Part shown: positions 9,201-16,911 of the stretch, one piece after another
How the letters are laid out: every line of letters starts with the position of its first letter
How positions within the stretch are numbered: the stretch's first letter is position 1
NCBI GenBank assembly: GCA_964471825.1
Contig: CAYYKD010000003.1
Coordinates: 74,349-138,348 of the forward strand
DNA: 64,000 nucleotides
Source of the DNA: CAYYKD01 sp964471825
Lineage (GTDB): Bacteria > Spirochaetota > GWE2-31-10 > CAYYKD01
Reading direction: 5' to 3'
Made by a program: the position numbers and the translations under genes
Notes under the pieces: generated by a model
The model's database searches: none
What the model was told of the DNA's origin: nothing
Seen by the model: only the letters and a program-made list of their open reading frames with translations

Positions 9201-9527
9201 AATACAATTGAAAAGGCACTAAAAACGATTGGTGTAAAATCCGAATCTCTAAGTGAATGTTCAAGTGCTTTAAACTCAATAAACAAAACTAAGTATGATC
9301 TAATTGTAATAGACTGTCTTATGCCCGAAAAAAGTTACTGTGAAACTGCTTTAAAAATAACAAAAACAAACGGCCCGAATAAGGAGACGCCTGTTCTTCT
9401 TATTAAACGCAGTATTAAGCAGGCAGATTGCCCAATTCCTAATATTTATGAGAGTCTGATAATCCCTATTGAGCAGGATATGATACAAGAAGTTGTAAAT
9501 AGGATCTTAAACACTTCAAATAGTTAG
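6294..9527 (+). CDS. Hybrid sensor histidine kinase (PAS-GAF-PAS-PAS-HisKA-HATPase-REC-REC)
   Basis: A cytosolic-looking hybrid kinase of 1077 residues with no evident membrane segment. Order of parts: N-terminal PAS-like (about 5-100), GAF-like (130-270), PAS (286-403, ending F-R-D-I-T-E-K), PAS_3 (416-533, ending Y-D-I-T-N-R-K), and HisKA with phospho-His in S-H-E-I-R-T-P (about 562). An ATPase domain follows (N-L-I-S-N-A-I-K-F-T, D-T-G-I-G-L, G-G-T-G-L-G-L-A-I-S), then REC1 (about 807-920, Lys in T-K-P-Y) and REC2 (about 959-1075). REC2 keeps the phospho-acceptor Asp (V-I-D-C-L-M-P) but lacks the acidic pair and the conserved Lys (L-I-I-P-I-E), so it is probably not a normal receiver. No HPt domain is present. 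I chose ATG 6294 because GGAG lies 5 bases before it; a TTG 60 bases upstream is also in frame. Confidence 0.93.
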   Translation: MDNSCYDNLFERSNAAYAVIDLKSKTYEYTNRLFYKIFKVKANNSIIDNKLLPIDNVSVPDIDTLKKKIIRVKFNHFKKNCILLGRFLSKRKLLIKFNFVKDQETNKFISLLKITRQISESKNNRHLYSRIMDHVHELSGSSYSFLNLYTSNSEYYKTVAMSGPSKTISRALKLVGIDLSTKLWSTDHFKFEAIKKRPTVFFRTLTDLSHKTLPVTVTRLLEKSFNLGIVVIMRLQFNEKLIGDITLIFKKGKLLRNRLKLELFSNIFGTTTGQNILNKQIAYDLSKLNIILDSAGDGILGIDEKGNHTFVNNKASEILGFTKSELIGKNSHALWHHHRKDNTVFKDADCPIYKSINENRPVFMEDYFIKKNNKFVNVEFSCVPYIDNEDRKGGVLIFRDITEKKFIADRLQKSEERLKLATWGTNVGIWDYYIDDDRLIWDDKMFELFGVDTANFSHNFKSWQDRIRPDALEQALSQFRTALKEDKKFYIEFPIITENGEERYLAGAGLPVKDTKGKPIRVVGINYDITNRKADEQELIKSKEIAIQANYAKSRFLANMSHEIRTPMNGIVGFLQLMEDTPLDDNQREFLKNMQISSDILLSVINDILDISKIEAGKITLENINFNLRSTIDTTLDLFETKAKSKNLNLILKTHPELPEFVTGDPTRLRQVLSNLISNAIKFTDSGTVQVEVCPVIDVNENYDCSDNNNSDQGKADMVLFKITDTGIGLNPEQIENLFKPFVQGDISSTRKYGGTGLGLAISKNLVQLMGGEISVESGLNRGSTFYFTALFQKSATRLNYELDESALRGKTVMLVDYNTVNLKLTASYIKDQGCTIHTLENISDANKLLSDLNRTGSNVDIFMIDKYFIDFDPDGFNVLNKYLNDMGISSIVLTVSGVIGDGLVASNYGFDAYLTKPYTKQSLIGVLSLVLKNTEQNKTGLITKHTLNEVIQHKQKRVLIVEQDAGIFNTIEKALKTIGVKSESLSECSSALNSINKTKYDLIVIDCLMPEKSYCETALKITKTNGPNKETPVLLIKRSIKQADCPIPNIYESLIIPIEQDMIQEVVNRILNTSNS

Positions 9528-9550
9528 TCCGGCTAAAAGTCTGGCTAAAA
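9527..9550 (+). repeat. 12-bp tandem duplication at the kinase stop codon
   Basis: GTCCGGCTAAAA is followed directly by GTCTGGCTAAAA. The first base is the last base of the kinase stop codon. Confidence 0.85.
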
Positions 9551-9555
9551 GAACC

Positions 9556-9596
9556 TCATGGAAAAAATTCAAAATTTATTTTTTCGGGGAAGCTCT
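9556..9596 (+). repeat. AATTCAAAATTT near-palindrome, copy 1
   Basis: The core AAAATTCAAAATTTATTTTT is shared with copies at 48160-48199 and 53683-53722. Here it lies between two convergent genes (kinase stop 9527, methyltransferase stop 9595). The core can fold on itself (AAAAAAT with ATTTTTT), so it could stop transcription on either strand, but it lacks a clear GC stem. Confidence 0.6.
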
Positions 9597-10764
9597 ACCA
9601 GAGTGAAAATTTTAATAATCGTCCCTCAATTGGTCCGTTATAGACGGTCTTTTTAAAGTTTGTACGAAGTCCAATCTGTTTTGCCGCCTGAAGATCTCCT
9701 GAAAAAACAAAGGCATCCGAATTTTTTGCCTGCTTTTTAAAGAAGTCTCCAAGAGATTTGTGAAATACCGTAGGGTCATCCAATTTCATCCGCTCACCAT
9801 AGGGAGGATTTGTAATAATATGATATCCCTCAAAAACTCTTGTCTCGGTTGTAAAGTTACCTCTCTCCACCATTATACATCCATCAAGACCTGCTCTGGC
9901 GATGTTACTCTTTGCAATGTTCACATTTGTAAGATCTGCATCATACCCGTTTATAGGAAGATCTATAGTTTTAATTTTTTTCTTTAGATTCTCCTTGGCT
10001 CTAAGGTAGAGATCGTTGTCATAACCTATCCACTTCTGAAATGAAAAAGTTCTGTTTAAATTTGGGGGGATATTACCGGATATCATTGCAGCCTCAATAA
10101 GAAAAGTTCCGGATCCGCACATGGGGTCAAGCAATGGACGGCTTCCATCATAACCGCTTAGTATCAACAGACCTGCAGCGAGATCCTCCTTAATTGGTGC
10201 CTCCCCTTTTTCAAGTCTATATCCTCGTTTAAAAAGCGGTTCTCCGGAAGAGTCTATATAGATCGTAACCCTTCTTCCATTTAAATAGGCAACAATTCGT
10301 ATGTCAGGATTATCCTTTACAACTGTTGGTCTTGCTCCATCATTTACATTCATAAAGGTATCTACAATTGCATCTTTGATTCTATGTGTAACAAACTGTG
10401 AGTTCCTTAAAAAATTAGATCCGCCCTTAACATCTACTCTAAATGTCTTATCCACAGTGAATAATCTGTGCCAGTTTATCTTCTTTGCTCTAAAATAGAG
10501 GTTGTCATAGTCGCCTACACTAAACTCCTTAATAGCCCTTAGAATCATAGTTGCCGAACGAAGGCTCATATTTAAACTGTATAGCGTACTCTGATCACAG
10601 TTAAATTTTATTGTATTGTGAAGCCTTTCTAATATTGTAGCTCCTGAGTTCGCCAGTTCAGTCTCTAACGCTTCCTCAATCCCGGTCTGACAGATAGCAG
10701 CATAAAACTCCTTATCGTTGTCTAATTCTTCACCTATATTAGGATTTTCATTTTTATCACTCAT
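9595..10764 (-). CDS. THUMP-domain rRNA (guanine-N2) methyltransferase, RlmL/YpsC type
   Basis: A SAM-dependent methyltransferase of 389 residues. The N-terminal part (about 18-165) resembles the ferredoxin-like plus THUMP RNA-binding region. The C-terminal Rossmann domain shows D-P-M-C-G-S-G-T-F-L-I-E-A (motif I, about 217-229) and the catalytic T-N-P-P-Y-G-E-R-M (motif IV, about 319). This domain pair defines the RlmL N-half/YpsC family, which methylates guanine in the 23S rRNA peptidyl-transferase region (G2445 in E. coli). The exact target here is inferred. The ATG overlaps the stop of the upstream membrane-protein gene (ATGA), indicating translational coupling. The downstream neighbour is convergent. 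Confidence 0.87.
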   Translation of the reverse strand: MSDKNENPNIGEELDNDKEFYAAICQTGIEEALETELANSGATILERLHNTIKFNCDQSTLYSLNMSLRSATMILRAIKEFSVGDYDNLYFRAKKINWHRLFTVDKTFRVDVKGGSNFLRNSQFVTHRIKDAIVDTFMNVNDGARPTVVKDNPDIRIVAYLNGRRVTIYIDSSGEPLFKRGYRLEKGEAPIKEDLAAGLLILSGYDGSRPLLDPMCGSGTFLIEAAMISGNIPPNLNRTFSFQKWIGYDNDLYLRAKENLKKKIKTIDLPINGYDADLTNVNIAKSNIARAGLDGCIMVERGNFTTETRVFEGYHIITNPPYGERMKLDDPTVFHKSLGDFFKKQAKNSDAFVFSGDLQAAKQIGLRTNFKKTVYNGPIEGRLLKFSLW

Positions 10765-11255
10765 ATTATTCCCTTATTACGATTTTTTATAAATATTACT
10801 TTTAATCTACGGTAAAATTTCTGAAACAGTAGTGCTGCTGGCCCCAGAAACATGAAAACAAAGAACCCGACATTGTTATTTATTACTTCAATTGGATTAA
10901 GACTTGAATATAATTCGAGTAAAGACATACTCTTTATAAAAAAGGAGAACAAAGGAAAGAATAAAATTAAAAATAGGCTGTCATAAATCTTACATTTGAA
11001 AAATACGCTTCTAACGAGAAGTATTAAAATGATCAATATGAACGGTATAAAAAAGGCTAAGAATATTATTAGATCAGGCATGTAGCCAATTATAAGAGGA
11101 ATGAAACTTTCTGAACCTCTATTTTCCAGATTAGACACCGGGTGTTTTAATATGTAAATTACAGCACTGACAATAGAAATAGTCAAATAGAAAATAAGTA
11201 GTTCCGGGTCAAGGTGCCGTTCATTATTTTTTATTGGTTCCGGTTTACTGTTCAT
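10761..11255 (-). CDS. Hypothetical four-TM membrane protein
   Basis: I do not recognise this protein. It is about 164 residues long with four clear hydrophobic segments (about residues 19-38, 53-78, 91-106, 126-148), short charged loops and a basic C-terminus (F-Y-R-R-L-K-V-I-F-I-K-N-R-N-K), so the tail is probably cytoplasmic. I placed the start at ATG 11255, which follows GAAGGGCTAT. An upstream TTG (11279) would overlap the previous gene by 35 bases and has no good ribosome-binding site. It sits between a lipoprotein gene and the rRNA methyltransferase gene, overlapping both, so the three are co-translated. Confidence 0.6.
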   Translation of the reverse strand: MNSKPEPIKNNERHLDPELLIFYLTISIVSAVIYILKHPVSNLENRGSESFIPLIIGYMPDLIIFLAFFIPFILIILILLVRSVFFKCKIYDSLFLILFFPLFSFFIKSMSLLELYSSLNPIEVINNNVGFFVFMFLGPAALLFQKFYRRLKVIFIKNRNKGII

Positions 11256-12729
11256 ATAGCCCTTCGTACAATCTCTCAATATTATACAGCTCTATAGTGT
11301 CATCTCTAAAGTTTGAAAATACGAGAAGTTTGCCATCATTACTTATATCAAGTCCTGTAGGCTGATTACCGCCATAAAACTTGCATATAATTTTATTCAT
11401 ACTAAGATCAATAATCGATATCTCACCTGATCGGGGACTATTTAACAGATAACTTTCAGGGTTGTTTGGGCCTCTTGATGAGACTATCAAAAAACGATCA
11501 TCAGGTGTAATGTCAATTGTATTGGGATTATAGTCAACTTTCCATTTTTTGTCTATAGTAAAGTTTTCAGTATTGACCTCAAGGATCTCACTATAACTCA
11601 TATCGCTAACGAAAACTTTTGGCAGTTTATTTGATTGAACAATATGACGCATAGCAGAACCCTTTCTAACGATATACTTATCCTCTTTCCATGTGTCAGT
11701 TTGATACCTCGAAAATCTGCCCCCATCAAATGATGCAACAAACATCCATTTTCCGTCTGGCGAAAAAGCTAAACCGCGTGGTGCATCTGCAGTTTTAATT
11801 ATCTTCTTTGACTCGCCATCGAGTAGGTCAATGAGTGACACATTGTTACTTCCCCAATTTGAAACTGCCAGAGTAGAATGAAACTCTGTCCATGCGATAT
11901 ATTTTGGCCATACACCACCGGTTTTAATTGATCTGATAAATTCAAGCTCAGGATAACTAAATTCATGTATGTAACCTGTATTCATCTGAGACACAAAGAA
12001 CCTATTTAATTGCTCTATAAATAATCCCTCTGCAAATCCAAGCTCTCTATTTCCATGGGGATTAAAAAGCTGTTTCTTCATAGTTAACTGTTTTAGATCA
12101 AAAACCTGAAATCCGAGATCAAATAGTAATGGGACAAATATGTACATATTATCCGGTGAAAATAATACCTGCTTTGGTTGTTTTCCTGTCTTAAATACGC
12201 CAATCTGATCGATAGGCAAATTATGTTCTTTATGCTCAAAGTCGACCCGATTTATACCTGTATTAACAAATATCAGACATCTTTGATCAGGAAGACCTTT
12301 TCGTCTCAAGAATATATACTGTTTTCCATATTCAAGGTCAACATCTATTTTACCGTTCCCAAGTAATATTCCATCATGAAGAATCTCAGAGTTCCCATTA
12401 ATTACGCTAATTATCACAGGGAAACTATCTTTTTTAAGGTTAATATTTATTGTGAATTCTGTTCCCGCTTGCGGATTGTAATAAGTGTTAGATGACTCGA
12501 TATAGCCCTCTCTCTCAACTCTTACCAGGATATTATCATTCTTAAGTTCAAATCTTTTTTTATCACCAAACTCTTGTGTGTCGTGATCATTGATATAGAC
12601 CTTTGCATCGGATGGCTCTACAACTATATTATAGATATAGTTCTTCCCAAAATGAGTGTTGCCAATATCCTTACAGGATATCAGAAAAAGCATTATTAAA
12701 ATAGATATAGTGAAATATATAAATCTCAA
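11245..12729 (-). CDS. Lipoprotein with PEGA-like repeats and a beta-propeller (YncE type)
   Basis: A signal peptide with lipobox L-I-S-C (Cys about residue 19) predicts a lipid-anchored envelope protein. Residues about 30-105 look like a PEGA-type beta domain (V-V-E-P-S-D-A-K-V-Y-I-N-D). A second similar segment spans about 106-165. From about 175 to the end there are repeated propeller blades (S-P-D-N-M-Y-I-F-V, S-P-D-G-K-W-M-F-V-A, T-P-D-D-R-F-L-I-V, S-N-D-G-K-L-L-V-F), as in the YVTN/YncE family. The ligand is unknown. The start is a TTG; an AAGGA site lies about 10 bases before it inside the last codons of the upstream lipoprotein gene, so the two genes are coupled. Confidence 0.75.
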   Translation of the reverse strand: MRFIYFTISILIMLFLISCKDIGNTHFGKNYIYNIVVEPSDAKVYINDHDTQEFGDKKRFELKNDNILVRVEREGYIESSNTYYNPQAGTEFTININLKKDSFPVIISVINGNSEILHDGILLGNGKIDVDLEYGKQYIFLRRKGLPDQRCLIFVNTGINRVDFEHKEHNLPIDQIGVFKTGKQPKQVLFSPDNMYIFVPLLFDLGFQVFDLKQLTMKKQLFNPHGNRELGFAEGLFIEQLNRFFVSQMNTGYIHEFSYPELEFIRSIKTGGVWPKYIAWTEFHSTLAVSNWGSNNVSLIDLLDGESKKIIKTADAPRGLAFSPDGKWMFVASFDGGRFSRYQTDTWKEDKYIVRKGSAMRHIVQSNKLPKVFVSDMSYSEILEVNTENFTIDKKWKVDYNPNTIDITPDDRFLIVSSRGPNNPESYLLNSPRSGEISIIDLSMNKIICKFYGGNQPTGLDISNDGKLLVFSNFRDDTIELYNIERLYEGLYEQ

Positions 12730-12736
12730 TTTCTGT

Positions 12737-13213
12737 CTATTCCTTAATTTCGTGAACTGTAATAAAGTATTTATTGTCTAATTTATCAATTGTGATATTA
12801 TGGAAAACTCCAAAATCAGTGTTTTCCCAGACATTAAAGAATTTGATGCTATATGGTTTAGTCTTATTATTAAGCTCCATAATGTCATATTCTATATTGG
12901 TTAAATATCTTTTTTTAAAAAGATAATCATATTCTGCAACTATATTATCACGCCCAACAATCTGTTGAGATTTTGCACCCGTTTTTAGACCATATCGATT
13001 ATAACCATAGCCGTAGACTGCATCATCACTATAACACGAGGCAATTGTTTCATAATCTCTCTGTTTTATTGCAGCAATCAGGCGATTGTACAGCAAAATT
13101 ATCTCCCCGTTAGTTTCCTCTTTTACAACAGGCTCATCTATTATTGCGGTCTTTTTATGAGCACATGATATAAGCAGAACAGCTATACTAAATATGAATA
13201 CAATTTTTTTCAT
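12737..13213 (-). CDS. Lipoprotein with NTF2/SnoaL-like domain
   Basis: A signal peptide with lipobox L-L-I-S-C (Cys 17) is followed by a linker. A domain from about residue 38 has the NTF2-like fold pattern: two helices (L-L-Y-N-R-L-I-A-A-I-K-Q-R-D-Y-E-T-I), S-D-D-A-V-Y-G-Y, a further helix and four strands. Related SnoaL-like domains often bind small molecules, but no catalytic pattern stands out and the role is unknown. The ATG is preceded by AAGGAAATAATTAG. A near-consensus promoter lies about 70 bases upstream, making this the first gene of a four-gene minus-strand unit running to the rRNA methyltransferase gene. Confidence 0.7.
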   Translation of the reverse strand: MKKIVFIFSIAVLLISCAHKKTAIIDEPVVKEETNGEIILLYNRLIAAIKQRDYETIASCYSDDAVYGYGYNRYGLKTGAKSQQIVGRDNIVAEYDYLFKKRYLTNIEYDIMELNNKTKPYSIKFFNVWENTDFGVFHNITIDKLDNKYFITVHEIKE

Positions 13214-13279
13214 CTAATTATTTCCTTGATATTACTGACAAAATATATATAACAAAATATAAATAATAAATTATAAATC

Positions 13280-13308
13280 AATATACAATATTCTCAAATA
13301 AAAGTCAA
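13280..13308 (-). promoter_or_regulatory. Promoter of the lipoprotein-methyltransferase unit
   Basis: Minus strand: TTGACT (13308-13303), 17-base spacer, TATATT (13285-13280). It implies a leader of about 60 bases before the ATG at 13213. Confidence 0.65.
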
Positions 13309-13371
13309 TTTAGACATTTATACCAAGTTAATATAGTTAAAAAAAAATGTCTTTCTTTAAACAAAAAATTC

Positions 13372-13400
13372 TTGACATTTGATTGTAAATATTGTATATA
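13372..13400 (+). promoter_or_regulatory. Promoter of the tRNA-Thr/tRNA-Tyr unit
   Basis: TTGACA (13372-13377), 17-base spacer, TATATA (13395-13400), ending 14 bases before the first tRNA base. This is the best-matched promoter in the window and fits a strongly expressed stable-RNA unit. Confidence 0.85.
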
Positions 13401-13414
13401 TTCATAACCTTAAT

Positions 13415-13487
13415 GCTGGGTTAGCTCAATTGGCAGAGCAGCTGACTTGTAATCAGCAGGTTGCGGGTTCAATTCCCATACCCAGCT
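13415..13487 (+). tRNA. tRNA-Thr (anticodon TGT)
   Basis: The 73-base cloverleaf is complete: acceptor GCTGGGT/ACCCAGC, D-arm GCTC...GAGC, anticodon stem GCTGA/TCAGC with loop CTTGTAA (anticodon TGT), and T-arm GCGGG TTCAATT CCCAT(A). The 3' CCA is not encoded (next bases are ATG). It is the first of two tRNAs in one transcript. Confidence 0.95.
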
Positions 13488-13513
13488 ATGAACAATTTTG
13501 TTCATGTTTAAAC

Positions 13514-13596
13514 GGGAAGGTGGCCGAGTGGTCAATGGCAGCAGACTGTAAATCTGTCGACTCACGTCTTCGGGGGTTCAAGTCCCTCTCTTCCCA
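13514..13596 (+). tRNA. tRNA-Tyr (anticodon GTA)
   Basis: A class II tRNA of 83 bases with acceptor GGGAAGG/TCTTCCC, anticodon stem CAGA/TCTG with loop CTGTAAA (anticodon GTA), a long variable arm (CGACTCACGTCTTCG region) and T-arm GGGGGTTCAAGTCCCTC. CCA is not encoded. It lies 26 bases after tRNA-Thr and directly before a terminator. Confidence 0.95.
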
Positions 13597-13598
13597 CT

Positions 13599-13641
13599 GA
13601 CTCCTCTTCTTTAACTAGTTTAAAGTAAGAGGAGTTTTTTT
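13599..13641 (+). terminator. Rho-independent terminator of the tRNA unit
   Basis: GACTCCTCTT...AAGAGGAGT forms a long stem closed by the inner pairs CTTTAA/TTAAAG and is followed by a run of seven T. It starts three bases after tRNA-Tyr. Confidence 0.92.
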
Positions 13642-13730
13642 ATAAACAGGAATTTATTTTGCTAAGTTATTTATGAAGGAGTGCTTCTAAATACCTTGAG
13701 TAATAACAACAGTATTAATAGGAAATATAT

Positions 13731-14303
13731 ATGAAACAGAGAGCGATGTACATAATTAGCGGTAAACTTAAAGGCAGAAGGATAGAGTGCCCGCCGGGAG
13801 AGATTAGACCTATGACCGGGCTATGCAGAAAGGCACTATTTTCAATTCTTGGAGATCTAACCGGAAAGACTATGTTGGATCTATTCTCAGGCTCAGGTAT
13901 AATTGCATTAGAGGGGATCTCTCATGGAATAGAAACAGCCGATCTGGTTGAATTTGATTATAACAAGAAACCTGTGCTAACAAAGAACCTCTCGACATGC
14001 GGTATTGTTAATTCAAAAACCTTCTTTGGTGACGCTCTGGCTTTTTGCGAGAGAGCCGAAAAAAAATATGATCTCATAACTGCAGACCCGCCTTTTAAAT
14101 ACACTATGAAGGAAAGAATGGTAGAGGTTATAGGTATGAGAAGTCTATTGTCAGATAATGGGATTCTTATGATTCACATTACAAGTAAAGAAACCCTGCC
14201 TGAGAAGATCGGAGGTCTTCTACTGTATGATAGACGAAAATATGGCATAAATGTTCTTTTGTTCTATAAAAAAGATGTTGGATGTATTGATAGTGTGAAC
14301 TAA
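13731..14303 (+). CDS. rsmD: 16S rRNA (guanine(966)-N2)-methyltransferase RsmD
   Basis: A 190-residue class I SAM methyltransferase. It has the N-terminal I-I-S-G-K-L-K-G-R-R-I signature of RsmD, then the R-P-M-T-G...K-A-L-F-S-I-L block, motif I L-D-L-F-S-G-S-G (about 47-54) and the catalytic D-P-P-F (about 120-123). RsmD methylates G966 of 16S rRNA on the assembled 30S subunit. The start is taken as ATG 13731; an in-frame ATG 15 bases later (13746) would begin directly at M-Y-I-I-S-G-K and is equally possible. No operon partner is visible: it stands between the tRNA terminator and the convergent bioF gene. Confidence 0.9.
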   Translation: MKQRAMYIISGKLKGRRIECPPGEIRPMTGLCRKALFSILGDLTGKTMLDLFSGSGIIALEGISHGIETADLVEFDYNKKPVLTKNLSTCGIVNSKTFFGDALAFCERAEKKYDLITADPPFKYTMKERMVEVIGMRSLLSDNGILMIHITSKETLPEKIGGLLLYDRRKYGINVLLFYKKDVGCIDSVN

Positions 14304-14337
14304 TTATCTCTAATTCCCTTCTATTTGATTAATTCCT

Positions 14338-15522
14338 TTATATTTCATTTCTAATAACTATGGATAGCCCGGTAACCTCTTCAAAGGTCATGTCGGCAGT
14401 TAGAGACAATCGTACCCTTGCGGAATTTACAGGGACTGTTGGAGGTCTTATTGGGAGAGCGTAATAGCCGTTTGATTGAAGGAATTCTGCAAGATCAAGT
14501 GCCGACTTATCTGTTCCTGTAATTATTGGAGTTATCATGCTCCAATTTTCATCACACTTAATAAGTTTAGGAGATCCGCCTGTTAAAATAGTTGAGATAT
14601 TTTTTAGGTGGCACCGTTCAACTTGCATCTGCACTATTCTATCCAAAACGAATCTTGTCCATGCTGTCTGTAAGGGTGAAATATTTGTTGAAAAGATCAC
14701 TGATCGGCACTTATTAATTAATAGTTCTTTAACTTCGTTTTCGCATACGATAAATGCACCGGTAGAGGCTGCACTTTTCCCAAATGTACCGCCGATAATG
14801 TCAACCTTATCTATAATATTAAGCTCCTCACATAGACCAAGCCCCTGTTTACCGTAGACACCAAAAGAGTGTGCCTCATCTACATAGAGAAGTGTATTAT
14901 ATTTCTTGCTTAACTCTGTTATTCTTACAAGATCAGGAATGTCGCCATCCATACTAAACAGGGATTCTGTAATTATCATGGCATTTTTTGCATTTCCTCT
15001 GTGTTTCTCAAGGATCAACTCCAGCTGTTCTATATCACCATGATTGAATCGATAATACTCTGCCTTTGATAGGAGAATTCCGTCAATAATACTTGCGTGG
15101 TTAAGTTTGTCAGATAGGATCAGATCGCCCTTTTCCATCAATGGAGGAATAATACCTGAGTTCATGTGATATCCGGAATTAAATATAAGTGCGGATTCGC
15201 GATTGTACAGCGAACTGATTTTTTGTTCGAGTTGATCATGTTCATCAAAATTACCGGTTAGAAGTCTTGAGGAGGATGATCCAAAAGATGGGATAGACTC
15301 CATATCTAGGACGGTCTCTAGGAATTCTTTTCTTAATGAAGCGTTTGAGGCAATTCCAAGATAATCGTTCGAGGAGAGATTTAGCATTGATCGACCCGAT
15401 TTAACTATATATCTGCCCTCTCTCTTTTCAAATGAAGTTAACTGTCTTTTCCTTGATTGATCCTCGAGTTTTTTTAATTGATCCCGTAGCCTCTGATAAA
15501 TTAAATTCTTTTCTGACCTCAT
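14338..15522 (-). CDS. bioF: 8-amino-7-oxononanoate synthase (BioF)
   Basis: A PLP enzyme joining pimeloyl-ACP/CoA and L-alanine, the first dedicated ring-forming step of biotin synthesis. The 394-residue sequence shows the alpha-oxoamine-synthase features: L-S-S-N-D-Y-L-G (about 49-56), the G-S-S-S-S-R-L-L-T-G loop, D-E-A-H-S-F-G-V-Y-G (about 215, the PLP-ring Asp and His) and G-T-F-G-K-S (the Schiff-base Lys, about 249). The start ATG has AAAGGA about 7 bases before it, although this puts the first 95 bases inside the end of bioA in another frame. It is the last gene of the rnf-bio unit. Confidence 0.93.
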   Translation of the reverse strand: MRSEKNLIYQRLRDQLKKLEDQSRKRQLTSFEKREGRYIVKSGRSMLNLSSNDYLGIASNASLRKEFLETVLDMESIPSFGSSSSRLLTGNFDEHDQLEQKISSLYNRESALIFNSGYHMNSGIIPPLMEKGDLILSDKLNHASIIDGILLSKAEYYRFNHGDIEQLELILEKHRGNAKNAMIITESLFSMDGDIPDLVRITELSKKYNTLLYVDEAHSFGVYGKQGLGLCEELNIIDKVDIIGGTFGKSAASTGAFIVCENEVKELLINKCRSVIFSTNISPLQTAWTRFVLDRIVQMQVERCHLKNISTILTGGSPKLIKCDENWSMITPIITGTDKSALDLAEFLQSNGYYALPIRPPTVPVNSARVRLSLTADMTFEEVTGLSIVIRNEI

Positions 15523-16885
15523 AGACAGTATCCTTTATGACTTTTATGCTTTTCTTCATTATAGCTCTAATATCATCTTCATTAACTGCAAGTGGTAAAA
15601 ACCAGTAAATAATATCACCGAGAGGTCTTAAAACAAGCCCGGCTTTTAATGAATTCATATAGATTCTATAGCCGATCCTGCACTCATCCGGAAACTGCAG
15701 TCTGTTTTTAAGATCAGAGACGATATCGACAGCCCCAATAAACCCCAAAAATCTTACATCACTGACAAAGTCCAACTCTGTAAAAGCAGTCAACTCACTA
15801 TGAAACTTCTCTATTACATCAACTTTTGAATATGGCAGTTTTTCCGACTCAAATATCTTAAGTGAGGCAATGCCCGTTGAACAGGCAAGCGGATTGGCGG
15901 TATAGCTGTGACCATGATAGAAAGATTTATTATCGAAATTGTCATTGTAGAAAGGTTCGTAGATCTCATCAGTTGTGACCGTAAGGCCTAAGGGCATATA
16001 GCCGCCCGAAAGCCCCTTCGAAAGACAGATAAAATCCGGAACAGTCGCGGTTTGCTGATAGGCAAACATAGAGCCTGTCCTGCCAAACCCAGTAGCGACC
16101 TCATCATATATCAAATGAATATTAAGTTCTTTAGTAAGATTTCTCAGCTCCCTGAGATATTTAGGGGGATAATTAATCATTCCACCTGCACATTGAATTA
16201 ATGGCTCTATGATTACTGCAGCAATTTCTGAACTAGAGCTTGTTAATAGACTTCTCATGGTCTCAAAACACCTGTTATCACATGAAATATCAGTAGCATC
16301 CAGTGTATATTGTTGTTTCTTGGCCTTGCATTTGCTGCAATGCGGGCCGTCAACCATAAAACTACTAAAGCAAAGTTCTCTGAATGTTCCGTGAAATGAC
16401 TCCATTCCACCAACACTTACAGAGCCAATTGTGTCGCCATGATATGAATTCTTCAGATAAACGAACTTAGTTTTCCCCTCAATTCCTCTATTTTTATAGT
16501 ATTGAAATGAGAGTTTTAGAGCAACCTCTGTAGCAGTCGAACCATTATCGGAGAAAAAAAATCTTGTTAATACAGGGGATAAAAAATTTTTAAGAAGTGA
16601 AACAAGTTTTGTTGCAGGCTTGTGAGTAAATCCTGAGAAATTAACATGCTCAAGCTTTTTTACCTGTTTTGTTAAGGCATCATTAATTAATGGGTGACAA
16701 TGACCGTGAAGATTTGTCCACCAGGAAGAGATTGTATCATAGTAGCTCTTTCCATCCACATCATATAACTTTAAACCCTTAGCTCGTTTTATTGCAATAT
16801 GGTCAAGTTTCTCATAGTCTTTCATTCTTGTAAAAGGATGCCAGATGTTATTTCTATCGATGTCCAATATCTCTTTTTTATTCAT
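15428..16885 (-). CDS. bioA: Adenosylmethionine-8-amino-7-oxononanoate aminotransferase (BioA)
   Basis: A class III PLP aminotransferase that converts KAPA to DAPA using SAM as amino donor. Diagnostic pieces are N-I-W-H-P-F-T (N-terminus), S-S-W-W-T-N-L-H-G-H (substrate pocket), the G-S-T-A-T-E-V-A phosphate loop, D-E-V-A-T-G-F-G-R-T-G (about 262) and L-S-K-G-L-S-G-G-Y (Schiff-base Lys, about 289). The middle has a cysteine-bearing loop (H-C-S-K-C-K...C-D-N-R-C, about 185-208), also found in other long BioA proteins. At 485 residues it is somewhat long. The last 31 codons overlap bioF and end in a basic low-complexity tail (S-I-K-K-T-R-G-S-I-K-E-K). Confidence 0.94.
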   Translation of the reverse strand: MNKKEILDIDRNNIWHPFTRMKDYEKLDHIAIKRAKGLKLYDVDGKSYYDTISSWWTNLHGHCHPLINDALTKQVKKLEHVNFSGFTHKPATKLVSLLKNFLSPVLTRFFFSDNGSTATEVALKLSFQYYKNRGIEGKTKFVYLKNSYHGDTIGSVSVGGMESFHGTFRELCFSSFMVDGPHCSKCKAKKQQYTLDATDISCDNRCFETMRSLLTSSSSEIAAVIIEPLIQCAGGMINYPPKYLRELRNLTKELNIHLIYDEVATGFGRTGSMFAYQQTATVPDFICLSKGLSGGYMPLGLTVTTDEIYEPFYNDNFDNKSFYHGHSYTANPLACSTGIASLKIFESEKLPYSKVDVIEKFHSELTAFTELDFVSDVRFLGFIGAVDIVSDLKNRLQFPDECRIGYRIYMNSLKAGLVLRPLGDIIYWFLPLAVNEDDIRAIMKKSIKVIKDTVYEVRKEFNLSEATGSIKKTRGSIKEKTVNFI

Positions 16886-16911
16886 TACTACCTAAAAATA
16901 TTTTGCGTTAC

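Noticed and set aside
13379..13600. 73-codon open frame over the tRNA-Thr/tRNA-Tyr region
   Set aside because: It is made of the two tRNA genes and their promoter; the coding pattern comes from RNA sequence.
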